Of a stretch of 64,000 bases of DNA, positions 49,437 through 59,951 are shown one piece after another. Below the pieces are notes generated by a model. That model ran no database searches. It was not told the DNA's origin and was given only the letters and a program-made list of their open reading frames with translations. The stretch comes from Daphnia carinata (taxonomy: Eukaryota; Arthropoda; Branchiopoda; Diplostraca; Daphniidae). The stretch is from assembly GCF_022539665.2 (NCBI RefSeq), contig NC_081340.1:2852001-2916000 (forward strand), in the 5' to 3' direction. Position 1 is the stretch's first letter. Each line of letters begins with the position of its first letter. The position numbers were made by a program, and so were the translations under genes.

Positions 49437-50167
49437 ATGGAGGATACTCCAACAAATCGAAGGAAAAGGAGTGTTAAAGAAAAATCGACATTGCCTCTCG
49501 TTTCTCGAGCTGGGATAAATCAGCTAACTTTCAGAATATTGGTAATTGAATAGTTTTCCAAAGTTTTGTTGTTAAAGATTAATAAAACACTACTCGATCG
49601 TAGCTTACTGGCCCAGAAAACGTCATACCAGCTCTTGCCAGACAAATGAAAAAATGCATCATTGAAACACATAACATTAAAGATGTTATGATTCATTACT
49701 CAGTTTCACTTAACAAAGAGATTGCTCTGAATTTACGCGATACAGGTTTGCATGGCATTGTTTTTTGTGCAGATGCTTCAAAATCAACAACCATACCAAG
49801 TATCCAGGAAACACTTAAATATTTGGATTTTGACTTAATATCGACTTCATTATTTATTCTCAACCTTGTTCAACCATCTCTATCTGTGTTTTCTTCTGTG
49901 GCTGATTGGATTGAAAAGCTTTCAATTGCATATAACACTCCTGTCATAAATATTGTTTATGAAGTAAGTAGAGGAAAAAAAAAAAAAAAAAAACCTATTC
50001 TAATTAACTTTTGACCATATTCAATCTTGCAGCATGAAGAAAGTGTGAACTTTGGAATTGACCGTGTTTGTACAGCAGCCTTGCGTAGAGCCAGATTCAT
50101 ATATGGCTATGAACATCCAAATTTAAATGAAGTAAATTTTCTTCAGCTTTGTGATTCTTCTAACTGA
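49437..50167 (+). CDS. CENPM: CENP-M-like kinetochore protein
   Basis: Three exons, 49437-49541, 49604-49963 and 50033-50167, sum to 600 bases and encode 199 residues (human CENP-M about 180); all junctions are phase 0. After a basic N-terminal extension, the first strand reads TFRIL-LTGPENVIPALARQM, which lines up with the vertebrate pattern ATILLVGTEDALLQQLADSM. The middle HGIVFCADASKSTTIPSIQE and TLKYLDFDLI correspond to LIVFVVN...NTEESLRHVD, and KLSIAYNTPVINIVYE to KLAHTYQSPLLYCDLE; the end PNLNEVNFLQL matches the GVSALNLLSL helix. CENP-M is a small-GTPase-fold protein without nucleotide-binding motifs that stabilises CENP-I/H/K at centromeres; no P-loop is seen here either. I aligned it by eye from memory of the family, so a profile search is needed for certainty. 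It is convergent with the serpin gene. Confidence 0.7.
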
Positions 50168-50238
50168 TTTTGTGTGTACCATAATAAGTTTTACTTAAAC
50201 ATTGTTGGCTTCTAACACAACAAAGAACAAAGCTCACA

Positions 50239-50244
50239 AATAAA
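50239..50244 (+). terminator. Candidate poly(A) signal of CENP-M gene
   Basis: AATAAA 72 bases after the stop codon at 50167, well placed to end this transcript before the convergent serpin gene. Confidence 0.55.
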
Positions 50245-50364
50245 GTATTTTTCGAGAAGCTGATATCTGCACATTACCTTGAATTTTTTGCATTCCTAAT
50301 TGGTTACTACCCAAATCAAGTACTTTAATTTTCCACCACATAAGTACTGGTTTTGTAGCCAAGG

Positions 50365-50370
50365 TTTATT
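50365..50370 (-). terminator. Candidate poly(A) signal of serpin (distal last exon)
   Basis: Minus-strand AATAAA about 270 bases beyond the distal serpin stop at 50640. It would serve the transcript ending in the -PPSS exon. Confidence 0.4.
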
Positions 50371-50639
50371 AGCACACGGATGCCCGACTATTCTTTCTAA
50401 AACAAAAAACAAAACAAAACAGAAGATCCGTACGTGAACCAAAGGGGGATTTTTTCGTAGGTTTGTGTATTAGTTTCTCTTTGGGATTAAATGGATTACA
50501 TAGGACTATAGGATTATTAGGAAATCGTAAGCATTCACATTCCAAAGGAATGTATGTAATACAGTGTGCAGCTTTGTTGATTTTCACGCGTGCATAAAAG
50601 TTTAGAATAAGGCCATAACTGCCAAATGACTAAAAGAAT

Positions 50640-50788
50640 TTAACTGGATGGAGGCTGAGCCAAACGTCCAGAAAATAGGATCATTTTAGTTGTATTGTCG
50701 CGGATGAAGTAATAAAAAGGGTGATCAGCGACGAACGGTGCAGGTGGTTCCACGGGTAGCATCATCATACGTGTCATCATAACGGCAC
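50640..50788 (-). other. Serpin alternative last exon B: Met/Arg loop, no ER-retrieval tail
   Basis: Acceptor TTTAATATAG/GTGCCG has the same phase as exon A. The loop reads A-V-M-M-T-R-M-M-M; by the spacing used for exon A, P1 is Met405 with Arg404 at P2, though a protease could also use the Arg. The exon stops after LAQPPSS with no retrieval signal. The two exons are only 152 bases apart and both end in stop codons, so they are alternatives, not a series. Confidence 0.85.
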
Positions 50789-53181
50789 CTATATTAAAGT
50801 TTAAAAAGCTTTCTAAAATTAAGGCAGAAATTCACTATTCACATTTGATACGCTTATTCCACTAACTAACGGCTACCGTGCTGAATCCTAAAACCAAAAC
50901 AAGGCTCCCTGAAGTGGATTTTGGAGAGGAAAACTTATTTTTACAGCTCATCGTTATGACGGTCAGGTGTCATTTCGGGATCGAAACGAATAAAACGTGG
51001 TGCAACAAGGCGTCCAAGGAAGATCCACGTGCCGGTACCGTTGTCTCGTAAGAACCACATGAATGGGTGGTTGGCAATAAAGGGTTCCGCTAACTGATCT
51101 TCCATAACATGCAATGACCGCTTCATTCTAGTAGTACTACCTGTTTCGCCGATCCAAACCAACGTGAAAAGCAATAGTAAGCATAACGAAAATTTGCCAA
51201 GCATATCACAATAAAACAAGCAACAACCAAAGCATATTGACATTTGCAAAACCATTCGATAAACAGTCTGTACTGTCTGTGTGCAGTAAGGGAAGAAAAT
51301 GCACGTTATGGTTACGACGACTACTATTTGGATACGAAAAATTCACGCTCTTCTCCAGCTGAGATTTTACACCGCCCAAAATCTTATTGGTTTTAAAAAA
51401 TAGAACTATCACGAATATAGTAGCTAGCCATCAAAATAGTACGACGCTTTTCTCTTCATTTAAAACAAAAAAGAAACTAACTGACCTGTAGCCGCTGCAG
51501 CTTCACTTCCTTCTTCGTTGACATCAATGAATGACTTGTGGAATATATTGGAGACGTAAAGGTCTTTCTCTCCGGATATACCCGAAAAATCAGCAGATTT
51601 CTCGTCAAAGATATCTGATATCCCCATGCTGATTAGAATATCCTTTAGTTTAACGTCCGCTTCTAGTTTGAATTTTGGTAGAGAAACATGAAGTTTAGCA
51701 CTACGCATTTCCACATTGGAATCATCCAAAGAAGTTTCATGCAATTTGGCTTCCAATTCCGGCAACCCGTCGACTTTGTTCGGGAGAACGATAAACATGC
51801 TCAATTTGCGGCCCTGAATTTTTACAGAGTAAAGCTTTAAAAAATTTTAATATAATATTTTTTTAAGGTTTGAACAACCACATAAGGTAGCTCCAACATA
51901 CGAGCATCCAGACTCTCAATGTATCCACTTCGAAAATCGGCATCAATATGCATCATATTAACATCAATCTTTTTATCTTTGGATCCGATATAAAAAGGCT
52001 CCATTAAAGTCAGAGTTGAATCGAATTTCCGCATCCAATTTCCTTTGAAGTATATGGCATTGACCAGCACAAGTTTGGTCAAATAATTGACGGATCCTTT
52101 TTACGATAGTTTCGAGAAATGTCAGTATAAACACATAATAGACAAGGTTGGTTCAAAGGCAAGAAAAAACCTTCAGGGAGAAGATCCTTAATTTTGTGTT
52201 GTGTAAATTCTTCCACCCACTGGTTGATTTTCACACGAGACGCATCGACAGCAAAATCAACGCTCTGCCCTTCCGCTCCATAATTTTCTTTTAAATTTCG
52301 CTGGAAATCGTCAAGTAGCTGATACTTATCGGCCACGTACAACTGATTAGCAGCTTCGAGAGTGAAATTTCCGTCGCCCTTTGTCCAGAGCGATTTTAAT
52401 GTTATCCATGAATGAAGAATATACTTTTTATTTATATTATTGTTTTTAGGTTTTCACCCCTTACCTTCATGCTTTGAATGAGGCTGCCTATTATTCTATC
52501 ACTATTTTCATTTTCCTTTTCAAAATTTGTAAGTCCCATTGACTTTTTTAATTGCAAAGCTGTATTGTCTCTGGCACCTACTCCTACCATACTCAAAACA
52601 GCAGCAACACTAAAAGGAGAAATAAAAACATTGTCTGTTGGGGCATATTGCTTTCCTACAGCCTGTTAAGCGAAATAATAGATAATAGGAAATAAAAATG
52701 AATATGGAATTTATCAATACAAACAACTTTTAATTTTACCTGAAATAATGTAACTGAAAATTTTTGAAGTGCAGCTGCAGCTTTAGCTTGATCAGCAATA
52801 GTTGGTGGATTTGTGGAGATTGACGCCATTGTGGGAATATGGTATAGACAGATCACTAGAAAAGCAGTAGTTGCCACACAAGATAAAGTACCTGCAACAG
52901 AAGAAATTATACCTCACCACAAATCATGCAATTTTATTTTATTATTATTGGGTAATTTGTAAACAGAGTAATATAATACAGACATCTACAGTATGAAAGC
53001 GTTTAAAAAAGAATACTTTATAGTTTCAATGGAGGCAATGCACTGACAGTCTGATATGACTGCACCTTTAAGTGAAACACACAAAAAACTCACGTATCAG
53101 TGACTGAAAAGGTGAGTCACTTGAAACGGAACCGGAACTACCATCAAGTGGCTGATAGTGACGGTGCGCAGGCTGCGTCAT
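50640..53181 (-). CDS. Inhibitory serpin with two alternative reactive-loop last exons
   Basis: Common exons 53094-53181, 52740-52891, 52465-52662, 52171-52378, 51879-52096 and 51486-51813 join in phase to either of two last exons: 50941-51140 (463-residue protein) or 50640-50788 (446). The serpin fold is clear: NVFISPFSVAAVLSMV, TLEAANQLYV, TKLVLVNAIYFKGNW, MFIVLPN, and the inhibitory hinge NEEGSEAAAATG ending at residue 398, where the choice is made. Proximal exon: loop STTRMKRS, body FIANHPFMWFLRDN, and C terminus RHNDEL. Distal exon: loop AVMMTRMMM, body FVADHPFYYFIRDN, end LAQPPSS. Trapping serpins are cleaved at P1 and lock the protease covalently; R-x-K-R before Ser fits furin-like convertases. 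Exon 1 adds 29 polar residues before a hydrophobic segment (residues 31-50), so the N terminus may be a signal anchor; an internal Met at 52829 is an alternative start. Confidence 0.92.
50941..51140 (-). other. Serpin alternative last exon A: furin-type loop plus ER-retrieval tail
   Basis: Acceptor GAAACAG/GTAGTA, phase 1, matches the donor of the hinge exon (ACAG/GTCAGT). It encodes S-T-T-R-M-K-R-S after the hinge, then the serpin C-terminal strands, and stops after -DRHNDEL. The spacing from the hinge Gly to R-M-K-R puts Arg at P1 and the basic tetrad at P4-P1. The terminal DEL is of the KDEL/HDEL class although Asn at -4 is not the commonest residue. Confidence 0.85.
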
Positions 53182-53502
53182 GTCAAAACAACGCCAAGGC
53201 TGCCGTGCTACAAAATATTCTTAAGGAGTTCGCGTACTCTTGCCAGATGGAACATGGAAAACGTAATAATATAGCAAGTAGCAACTATTAAAGATAACCT
53301 ATGACTAAGTCCAAATATGCTTCCAACAGCTGATAGCGAATTAGCGGAATGGCGATTAACTTTCGAACTTCCAAGTTTCCATAATAAATCACTCAAACGT
53401 TTGTTTCGGATACTGTTTAGCTTTACCTTCATTTGATTTGAAGTTTGAAATTCTGTGTGTTCAGCACAACTGCTGCAAATAAGCTTTCGAATCAAAACAA
53501 AA
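53182..53502. promoter_or_regulatory. Bidirectional promoter region, serpin / HAUS5
   Basis: Only 321 bases separate the serpin ATG (minus strand) from the HAUS5 ATG (plus strand). Both 5' UTRs and core promoters must fit here unless one begins inside the other gene. A 95-residue minus-strand frame crosses the interval but shows no known domain. Confidence 0.6.
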
Positions 53503-56011
53503 ATGTGTGATGTTGATCAAGTAGCAAAGGCTTTAGAAAAATGGGCCGTGGAGGAAATGGGATTTCGTAATATTCAAAAGAAAAATGGGATTGACACAAA
53601 CAAATCTACGGATTTAAGCGGGTAAACTATTCTTGTTCTTTGTAGTTTGACGTGTACATTGTTGTTTTATACGTCAACCGTCAGCTAGTTGTTCATATAA
53701 TTCTTCACCTAAAATTGTTTTTCCAATCACCTCATCCTTTTCAAGGATATGCCTTGGACCCATGGCTGACATTTGGATGTATGTTATAAAACATGTGAAA
53801 AGTGAAACAACTGTTCAGACTATTAAAGGAAACCTGAGTCTTCATTCAAGAGCCCAAATCGAGGTTGCAATTTTGTGAATGATTGTGTTCATCTTTAACT
53901 TAAACTAGATTTTTCTTTGACATTTGTGTAGGATCCCCAAAAGGTTAACCTTGTCACCCAAAAGGAAAAGCTAAAACAGGAAATTGCTGATCTGAGAAAA
54001 ACGAATGCTGTCCTTTATGATAGTTTAACAGAAGCAAAAACATCAATGCAAAAACAAGAAACTGAGTTAAGGAAGAAAAAGCTTGCATTTAGAGATTTGA
54101 AAAGATCATCGGTCCTGCTAAATTTAGTGAAAGACAATATTGAAGATAATATAAAATCACTGAATAAGAATGGCAAAGAAATAGAAAAACAATTTCTGTC
54201 TCTTGCACCTCAGCTTGAGAATGAGACAGATCTTGAGCGATATAAAATTGATGTTGAAAATATGTGCAAACTAATGCAGAATTCATTGAATGAACTGTTG
54301 AATGAAGAACCAAATATTGAGAAAGTCAATGCTACCAAAATGTCTGTTGGAAATCATTTAGCAACCCTGCTGGAAACCCTTCCTCATCCTCTCTTCATGA
54401 AATTGATTCAAGAACAGCAGGCAGCAGCTGTTTTAGCCATAAATCACAAGGATTTCCGTTTACCTCAGCAAAGTAATACGGCGCCCGATTTTATTCCAGA
54501 TAATGTGCAACCCTTACAGAAACTGCTGTACGAAATTTCTTGGTATCATACTGAAACTGCAGCACGTGCGGAAGCTGCAAAAAAACAAGCCATACCATTA
54601 AAACAGGAATTGGAAAAAATGAAAGCAAAAATATTGCAATCTTTGCATATGCGTTTTGATGCCGAAGATCCAAAACTGGCCGATGAACAATTTAAAGCGA
54701 TTGAAATGGAAATCCAGCTTGCGAGCCGTAAAGGTGCAATAGAGTCCCTGAGAACAAATTTAGAGGAGCTGGAAAACTTCTGCACCCGTTACGAGGCTCG
54801 ACAGGCTGATATTGAACAAAAGATTCGTACTATTGAAAGCAACAGCCGACTTTCAGACCACCTCACTGCTTTAATTTGCACATTGGCTAGGAAGCGCGCC
54901 AATAGTCCAGATCTTCTGCAGCAATTAGTTAACCAATCGCAGCGGATGGTGAACGAAGATTTCTCCACCGTTCATAATACATTAGGTAATTTTATGGAGT
55001 CATCCAAGTGCAACTTCGTCGAAAAGGAAATGGAGTTGTACCGTCAGCTGCAACCTTCTCAGCTATTTAATGTCCGCATGGACACGTAATGCCACACGTT
55101 TTCATTTTTCGTTGAAAGACACATTCATTTTCCTCTCTTATTTAGGAAGCTTGTGCCTGTAAACCGCCTGTCATTACATCGACTTTTACTGACAGGCGAC
55201 TCGGATGTGTCAGGAAATCATCTTGAAAAGGCTCTGAAGTGCCTAGGTATTGCTTCCACCCTACCTGTTTTTCGAGTCTTAGAGAGGGTCGGGGAAAAAC
55301 AGTTAGAAATGCGAAAAATGCAGCAAGCTCTAAAGTGGCATGAAACCAGGAATTCGGAGATGATAGAAAAACATGGACTAGTCTGGCTCGAAAATGGAGC
55401 TCTTCATTATAAAGGTTTACATTTTTTCCCTCCATTGTTAGAAATTACTAACGTTCGTGCCAGCTTATATATATATATATATATATATTTTACCATAAGA
55501 GCTAGCAAAGATGTTAGATGATAGTTGGAATGCACAAAAGACAGCTATATCACCTTCCTTGGAATTACGCCGTAAGAGGATGGAAGAAGCTCTGAAATAC
55601 ATCGCAGATGTCGACGTCGCACTGCATGAATGGTAATAGTTTTTCACTTCTCCATATATATATTATTTTTTCGCAATTTTTTCCTATCTGCTGTCCAGTA
55701 CAAATGATCTCTTTTGTTTATCAAATTGAAATTGCCCTCACGTGCCCCCATTATGTTTTAGAAATGCCGTAAACCGTAACCTTGCCATACGATTCACGGT
55801 GCTAATGGCCTCATTACTTTTCGTTTGATCAAAAGCCTTCTGTCCTTTTTTTTTGTTATAATTGAATCACTAACAGGTGTTGGTATACTTTAGGTGCAAC
55901 GAACCAGCTAAGTTTATTGACACAGGCCGCACTGTCAATGGGAAAACGCTTGACCAGTGGAATGTCGAATGGAAAAAATCCCTTACTTTGTGCCGCAAAA
56001 AAGCCCCGTAG
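53503..56011 (+). CDS. HAUS5: HAUS augmin-like complex subunit 5
   Basis: Six exons (53503-53621, 53746-53863, 53932-55085, 55146-55414, 55506-55632, 55894-56011) sum to 1905 bases and encode 634 residues; human HAUS5 is 633. Phases close at every junction. The N terminus carries the family signature: KWAVEEMG, then ICLGPMADIWMYVIKHVKSE and TTVQTIKGNL, as in human WAVEEMG...CLGQGADIWAYILQHVHS...TVKKIRGNL. The rest is long alpha-helical coiled coil (for example residues 85-175 and 260-350), as expected of an augmin subunit. Augmin recruits gamma-tubulin to existing spindle microtubules and so branches them during mitosis. The splice sites TATAAAG/GTTTAC and ATCGAG/GTTGCA are weak donors but the frames demand them. 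The gene looks complete; it shares a promoter interval with the serpin and converges on the Mae-like gene. Confidence 0.92.
55466..55488. repeat. (TA)n microsatellite in HAUS5 intron 4
   Basis: About 23 bases of alternating TA in the 91-base intron between the fourth and fifth HAUS5 exons, close to the acceptor at 55504-55505. Confidence 0.9.
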
Positions 56012-56019
56012 ATAATAAC

Positions 56020-56025
56020 ATTAAA
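56020..56025 (+). terminator. Possible poly(A) signal of HAUS5
   Basis: ATTAAA variant nine bases after the stop codon; close, but no better signal is evident before the convergent gene at 56403. Confidence 0.25.
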
Positions 56026-56402
56026 AGGAATGGTTAATACATGTATTTTCACTTGTTCAAACAGTGCTGTTCGCAATTCTGTCTGACTGATAACTGTACG
56101 GTGACTAGCCAACCCACGTGACGATCCGGTATAAGTTAGTCACTCGTATCCACTGCAACTTTACATTGAATTTGTACCTGAGCCCAGTATCCATGCACTA
56201 TACAATATACATGAAATAAGCGAGAAGATATGCAAAATGAAAGAAAGGCCAAAAATCGTTTTAAAGGGTAGATACAAAACGTACGCATTATTGGAGCAAT
56301 TTTGGGTATCGACTAGTTTAGCTGCCTTGAAACAAGAATCCAATCCTATTTACGTTAAAACAAGTTTTGAAAATAGACTGATTTGTAGACACCATCCATT
56401 TA

Positions 56403-56979
56403 CTAGGCGTGTTGGGGCAATAGATTTTTGGATGAGTATAGAGCGGACGAAAGTCGCATTTGAAAATCTTTGTACAGTAATTTTCCGCCGAGGGGTACGC
56501 GCTGCACGAACATCTCTACGTTCATTAAGCACAATGCTTTGCCGTTCATGTGAAACCGGTCACTGCTTATTGGAGGAAGACTATGCTGGTTTTGCATCGT
56601 TGATCTAAAAATAGGTAAACAAAATTATTCGTTAGTTCAACAATACTCTACTAGAAGAAACTTTAGATAGAAGACTTACAGCCACACTATTACTTCTTCT
56701 CTGGACCAAGACCGTGGATCTGTAAATCGATACAAAGTGGAGCCAAGAATCATGTTCTGTAATATTCTTAATTGCAAATACATTTAGTCGTAAAAAAAAA
56801 CAAATCGTAAATGGTTATTTTGCTTTAACACAATGAATGTCTATCATGATGTTAGTCGATTATTTACCTTGCGGCAATGCGTAGAACTGGTTTGATAACT
56901 CTTTGTTGAGGTAGTCCGAATTTAGTTTAACTTCGCTGGGCCAAACGGTAGTGTGCATTTCAAACATTGGAGTGTACAT
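56403..56979 (-). CDS. edl: Pointed (SAM/PNT) domain-only protein, Mae/Edl-like
   Basis: Exons 56680-56756 and 56403-56604 join in phase and encode a PNT domain that runs to the stop: TDPRSWSREEVIVWL, then LPPISSDRFHMNGKALCLMN and FVQRVPLGGKLLYKDFQMRL. No ETS DNA-binding domain follows, which is the layout of Drosophila Mae/Edl, a regulator that binds the PNT domains of Yan and Pointed and depolymerises Yan downstream of Ras/MAPK. An upstream exon (ATG at 56979, 56868-56979, MYTPMFEMHTTVWPSEVKL...) looks coding and has a good donor, but it ends in phase 1 while the PNT exon is entered in phase 0. Either translation begins at the ATG inside the PNT exon (91 residues), or an exon or base is missing. 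A noncoding 5' exon ending TTCA/GTAAGC is likely at about 57145-57200. The domain call is firm; orthology and N terminus are less so. Confidence 0.72.
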
Positions 56980-59951
56980 CGCTGGAGAATTGGCAAGGGC
57001 TTCCCTGAGCTAGGATTCACGGCAAGACCAAATATTCCTTGTAATTACTTTGCTTAGTAATTGAGCAAGCGCGTTGACAAATGTTGTGTATATCCAAACA
57101 AGGAAGCCAACAAAGATGTTTTTGACAAGAGAGCAAAAAGCTTACTGAAGCTCCACGGAGAACTTTCAGCTCATTATATGCTCCTTCGGTGCAAGTTACG
57201 CCCCTAGCACAGACTTAGTTCTCATTCCTCCCCCACCACAAACCTGGCCTTCATTTTTTTTGTGGTGGTCCTCCCTTCCTTTTTCAATGAATGAGCGGAA
57301 AGTCCACACATCTGTCACTCCCGCTTCCGTAGGGTTCTATGGGAAGGAGAGAGCTCCAAAATAAAAGAAAAAAAAAGGAGAACAACTTGGGCACACGTTT
57401 CAAGGGCTTCATTTATTGGCTGTTGGTTGCGTACAAAAGAAAAATACTAGTTGACTTGCAGGCATCGTGGCAGATGTCGGAGAAGCTAAAGAAAAAGTAT
57501 GGGATTAAGATAAATAATATTTGTTTAAAGCCAAGTTTTGTACGATATCAGAGTTTTTACATAGGCTTGAGGTAGAATGCCCTGTTGTCTGCACTAAACA
57601 TATCACTTTCAATTGTTTAAAAGGAATTACTACTTTCAGCCTGGTATGAAAATAGGAAAAGGGAAATGTTTAGACGGGGATGTTGTTGAATAACAACCCC
57701 AAGAGATTTTAAACATTTAGTTTACATATGAACAGTTAAATTTCTTTATAAACAGAGTGCAGCTCGACACTTTTCAGTGGGCACAAAAAAAGCCTTTTAG
57801 AGCTCTATCTCACTGTGAAAGCCTTGGGTGGTGGTCTGGCGCGAGACCTCAACAAAGCCCGTAAAGGTGTTTCACTTCCCCTCCAGTCAGCGCGCGCGCG
57901 CGAATGGAAACGGATGCGGAAGACAGCTGTAAAATCAAGCGACAAAAACTCCTGCCGGCCCACCAAAACTAAAGTACCCGCCGACTTCCTTTCGCACAAC
58001 AAACATCCTGTATATGGTTCTTCACCCATATAGTAAAGGCTCGTATTTTTCTCTTTGCATTATCTCTCTGTGTTACTACCTGTATAGAAAAGGTATAATG
58101 CTAACTTTTATAAAAATCGATAGTATTTAATATGCAAAACTCTACGAAATTTATTTAAGAGATTCGTTTCAAGAGCGATAATACCATCGATTTCGTAGCT
58201 ATTCCAAGATTTGTTGGGCTAACATCGTAACCACTTGTTAATTTTCAAATATCATTTTTAATAGATTGCTATTGTCGTGAATGCTGGGCATTTGATAAAT
58301 AATTTGTGTTGCGTAAATTTTCTAGTTGCTTGACGGCCGGATATTGGTCACATTTTCCCGAGGAAACGTTAGGGGAGCGACTTCCGGGATAATGGGGTTC
58401 ACAGTGTGGGGAAGAAGAGTCTTGATATACTTCGTACACATGTGGGCATTGAACACGTTCGACTCCCTTCCCCATTTTGGTCCCTTTTCATGGTAAAGCG
58501 GGCTGGCAACCCTATGGTTCTTCTTACACGAGACGGCACAAGCTCTTCCATCCGCCTGAGCTAACAAATTCAGACAAACAGGGAAAGATAGACAAAACCC
58601 ACGAGCGATATGGTTGGAGGTACAGCCTGAAGGGTGGAAAAGTTGAAGGGGACTCGGCACGCGATAATTGAATACATTGCAGTAAAAGCTCACACCACCT
58701 TCAAACAAACGTGTTTCTCAGCTGCCTCCCTTACCTTCGCTTCATCTGTTTCCGAAAGGAAGCAGGTCGCCAAAAACAAGCTCTTGTCATCACTATAGTT
58801 AAGCAAGCCTTAATCGTATTGTGCGAAATATTTTCGGAAAAAAAATCTAAACATACTGTACATAAAAATTTTAAACACACCAGTGCTTAAAACTCATTTT
58901 GCAATATGTTATTGTGCTGTGTCATCATATTACATACCAGTCGCAGACATTTATCTTACTCAGTTGTTTTCTTTCTTCTTCTAAACCGCTATCCACTCGC
59001 ATAGCTGACAAAGTGATATATAAGCGATATTATAGCGTTCAGCATAATATATCCCCTCAAAATCACGCGATAAGGTTCATGCATGTGAAGTTGAAATTCA
59101 TATGGTAAACAAAAACATTAGGAAAACAAAAAAAAAAAAAAAACTCTATACAATTACTGAATTTCGAATTACTCTGAAGTTTTTCCTTATTTTTGGCCAT
59201 TTAAATACATACTCTATCACTCGTACGATTTGGACTTGTTCCTTACAGGTTGGTACAGTAAGTGACATGTTTACGTTAAAGAACATTGATATTGAATGTT
59301 TGGAAGTTACAAAAACGTATTTTATCTGCATCCATAGCAAAGATGTAGAAACTACGGCTTCTAAACAATTTCCGCCGCCTTATTCATTTAATGAATAGCC
59401 TTATTGAAATTTATAATCAATTGAGACAGCTGAATAGATAGTGAGTTGCCTGATGCTTCATGATTTTCCGAAGCATGTTGCAAATTCCCGTAAAATATTT
59501 CGAAGATATATATATATTTTATAATGTGAGCATTTTGTAATCAAAGGGCTGAATTTGCCCTAGCTACTGGTCCATCGCCTACCATTTCATTTTTTTCGGT
59601 AAGGTTCCGGTTTGTCAATTGGTTTTGGAGAGCTGACAACAGTGACGTAGATCTTGTGTATAAAACTGCTGTATTCATATGGCCGCTCATTTTTTTAGTA
59701 CCACAAACGAGTCGGAGTTTAGTGATATCTAGCGACCGACTACGGAAGGTACTGTGCTTGTTCAGATCAACAAATTGCAGTTTCAAATGCGACATTTAGA
59801 ACTTGACCGCCACGCGTCTCTTAAAACGTTGCAACTTCCCTAGTCCATAGGGAACGAGACGGATGATGCCGGCCTGAAATATCAAGTAGATAGTGATATT
59901 GTCAACCAAAGACTGAAGTTGTTCTGAATTAAGACGGTGTGAAAATAAAAA
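56980..59951. other. Intergenic region between Mae-like gene and SIK
   Basis: About 3 kb. The first few hundred bases hold the 5' UTR exon(s) and promoter of the minus-strand gene. Unrecognised open frames occur at 57339-57575 (+), 57815-58033 (+), 58322-58708 (-) and 59541-59990 (-); none has a domain I know. A TA tract lies near 59505-59517. The SIK promoter should be in the last few hundred bases. Confidence 0.5.

Noticed and set aside
52395-52464. An earlier acceptor in the serpin intron 3 (AAAAAG before TATATTC) that would add residues in frame
   Set aside because: It would leave an intron of only about 41 bases; the acceptor at 52379-52380 gives the normal serpin spacing MKGDGNFTLEAANQL.
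53208-53495. 95-residue minus-strand frame in the serpin/HAUS5 promoter interval as a serpin first exon
   Set aside because: Its possible donors do not give the phase needed by the exon at 52891, whereas the 53094-53181 exon does.
58322-58708. 128-residue minus-strand frame between the Mae-like gene and SIK
   Set aside because: No recognisable domain, overlaps a plus-strand frame of equal quality, and has no supporting splice sites; too weak to call a gene.
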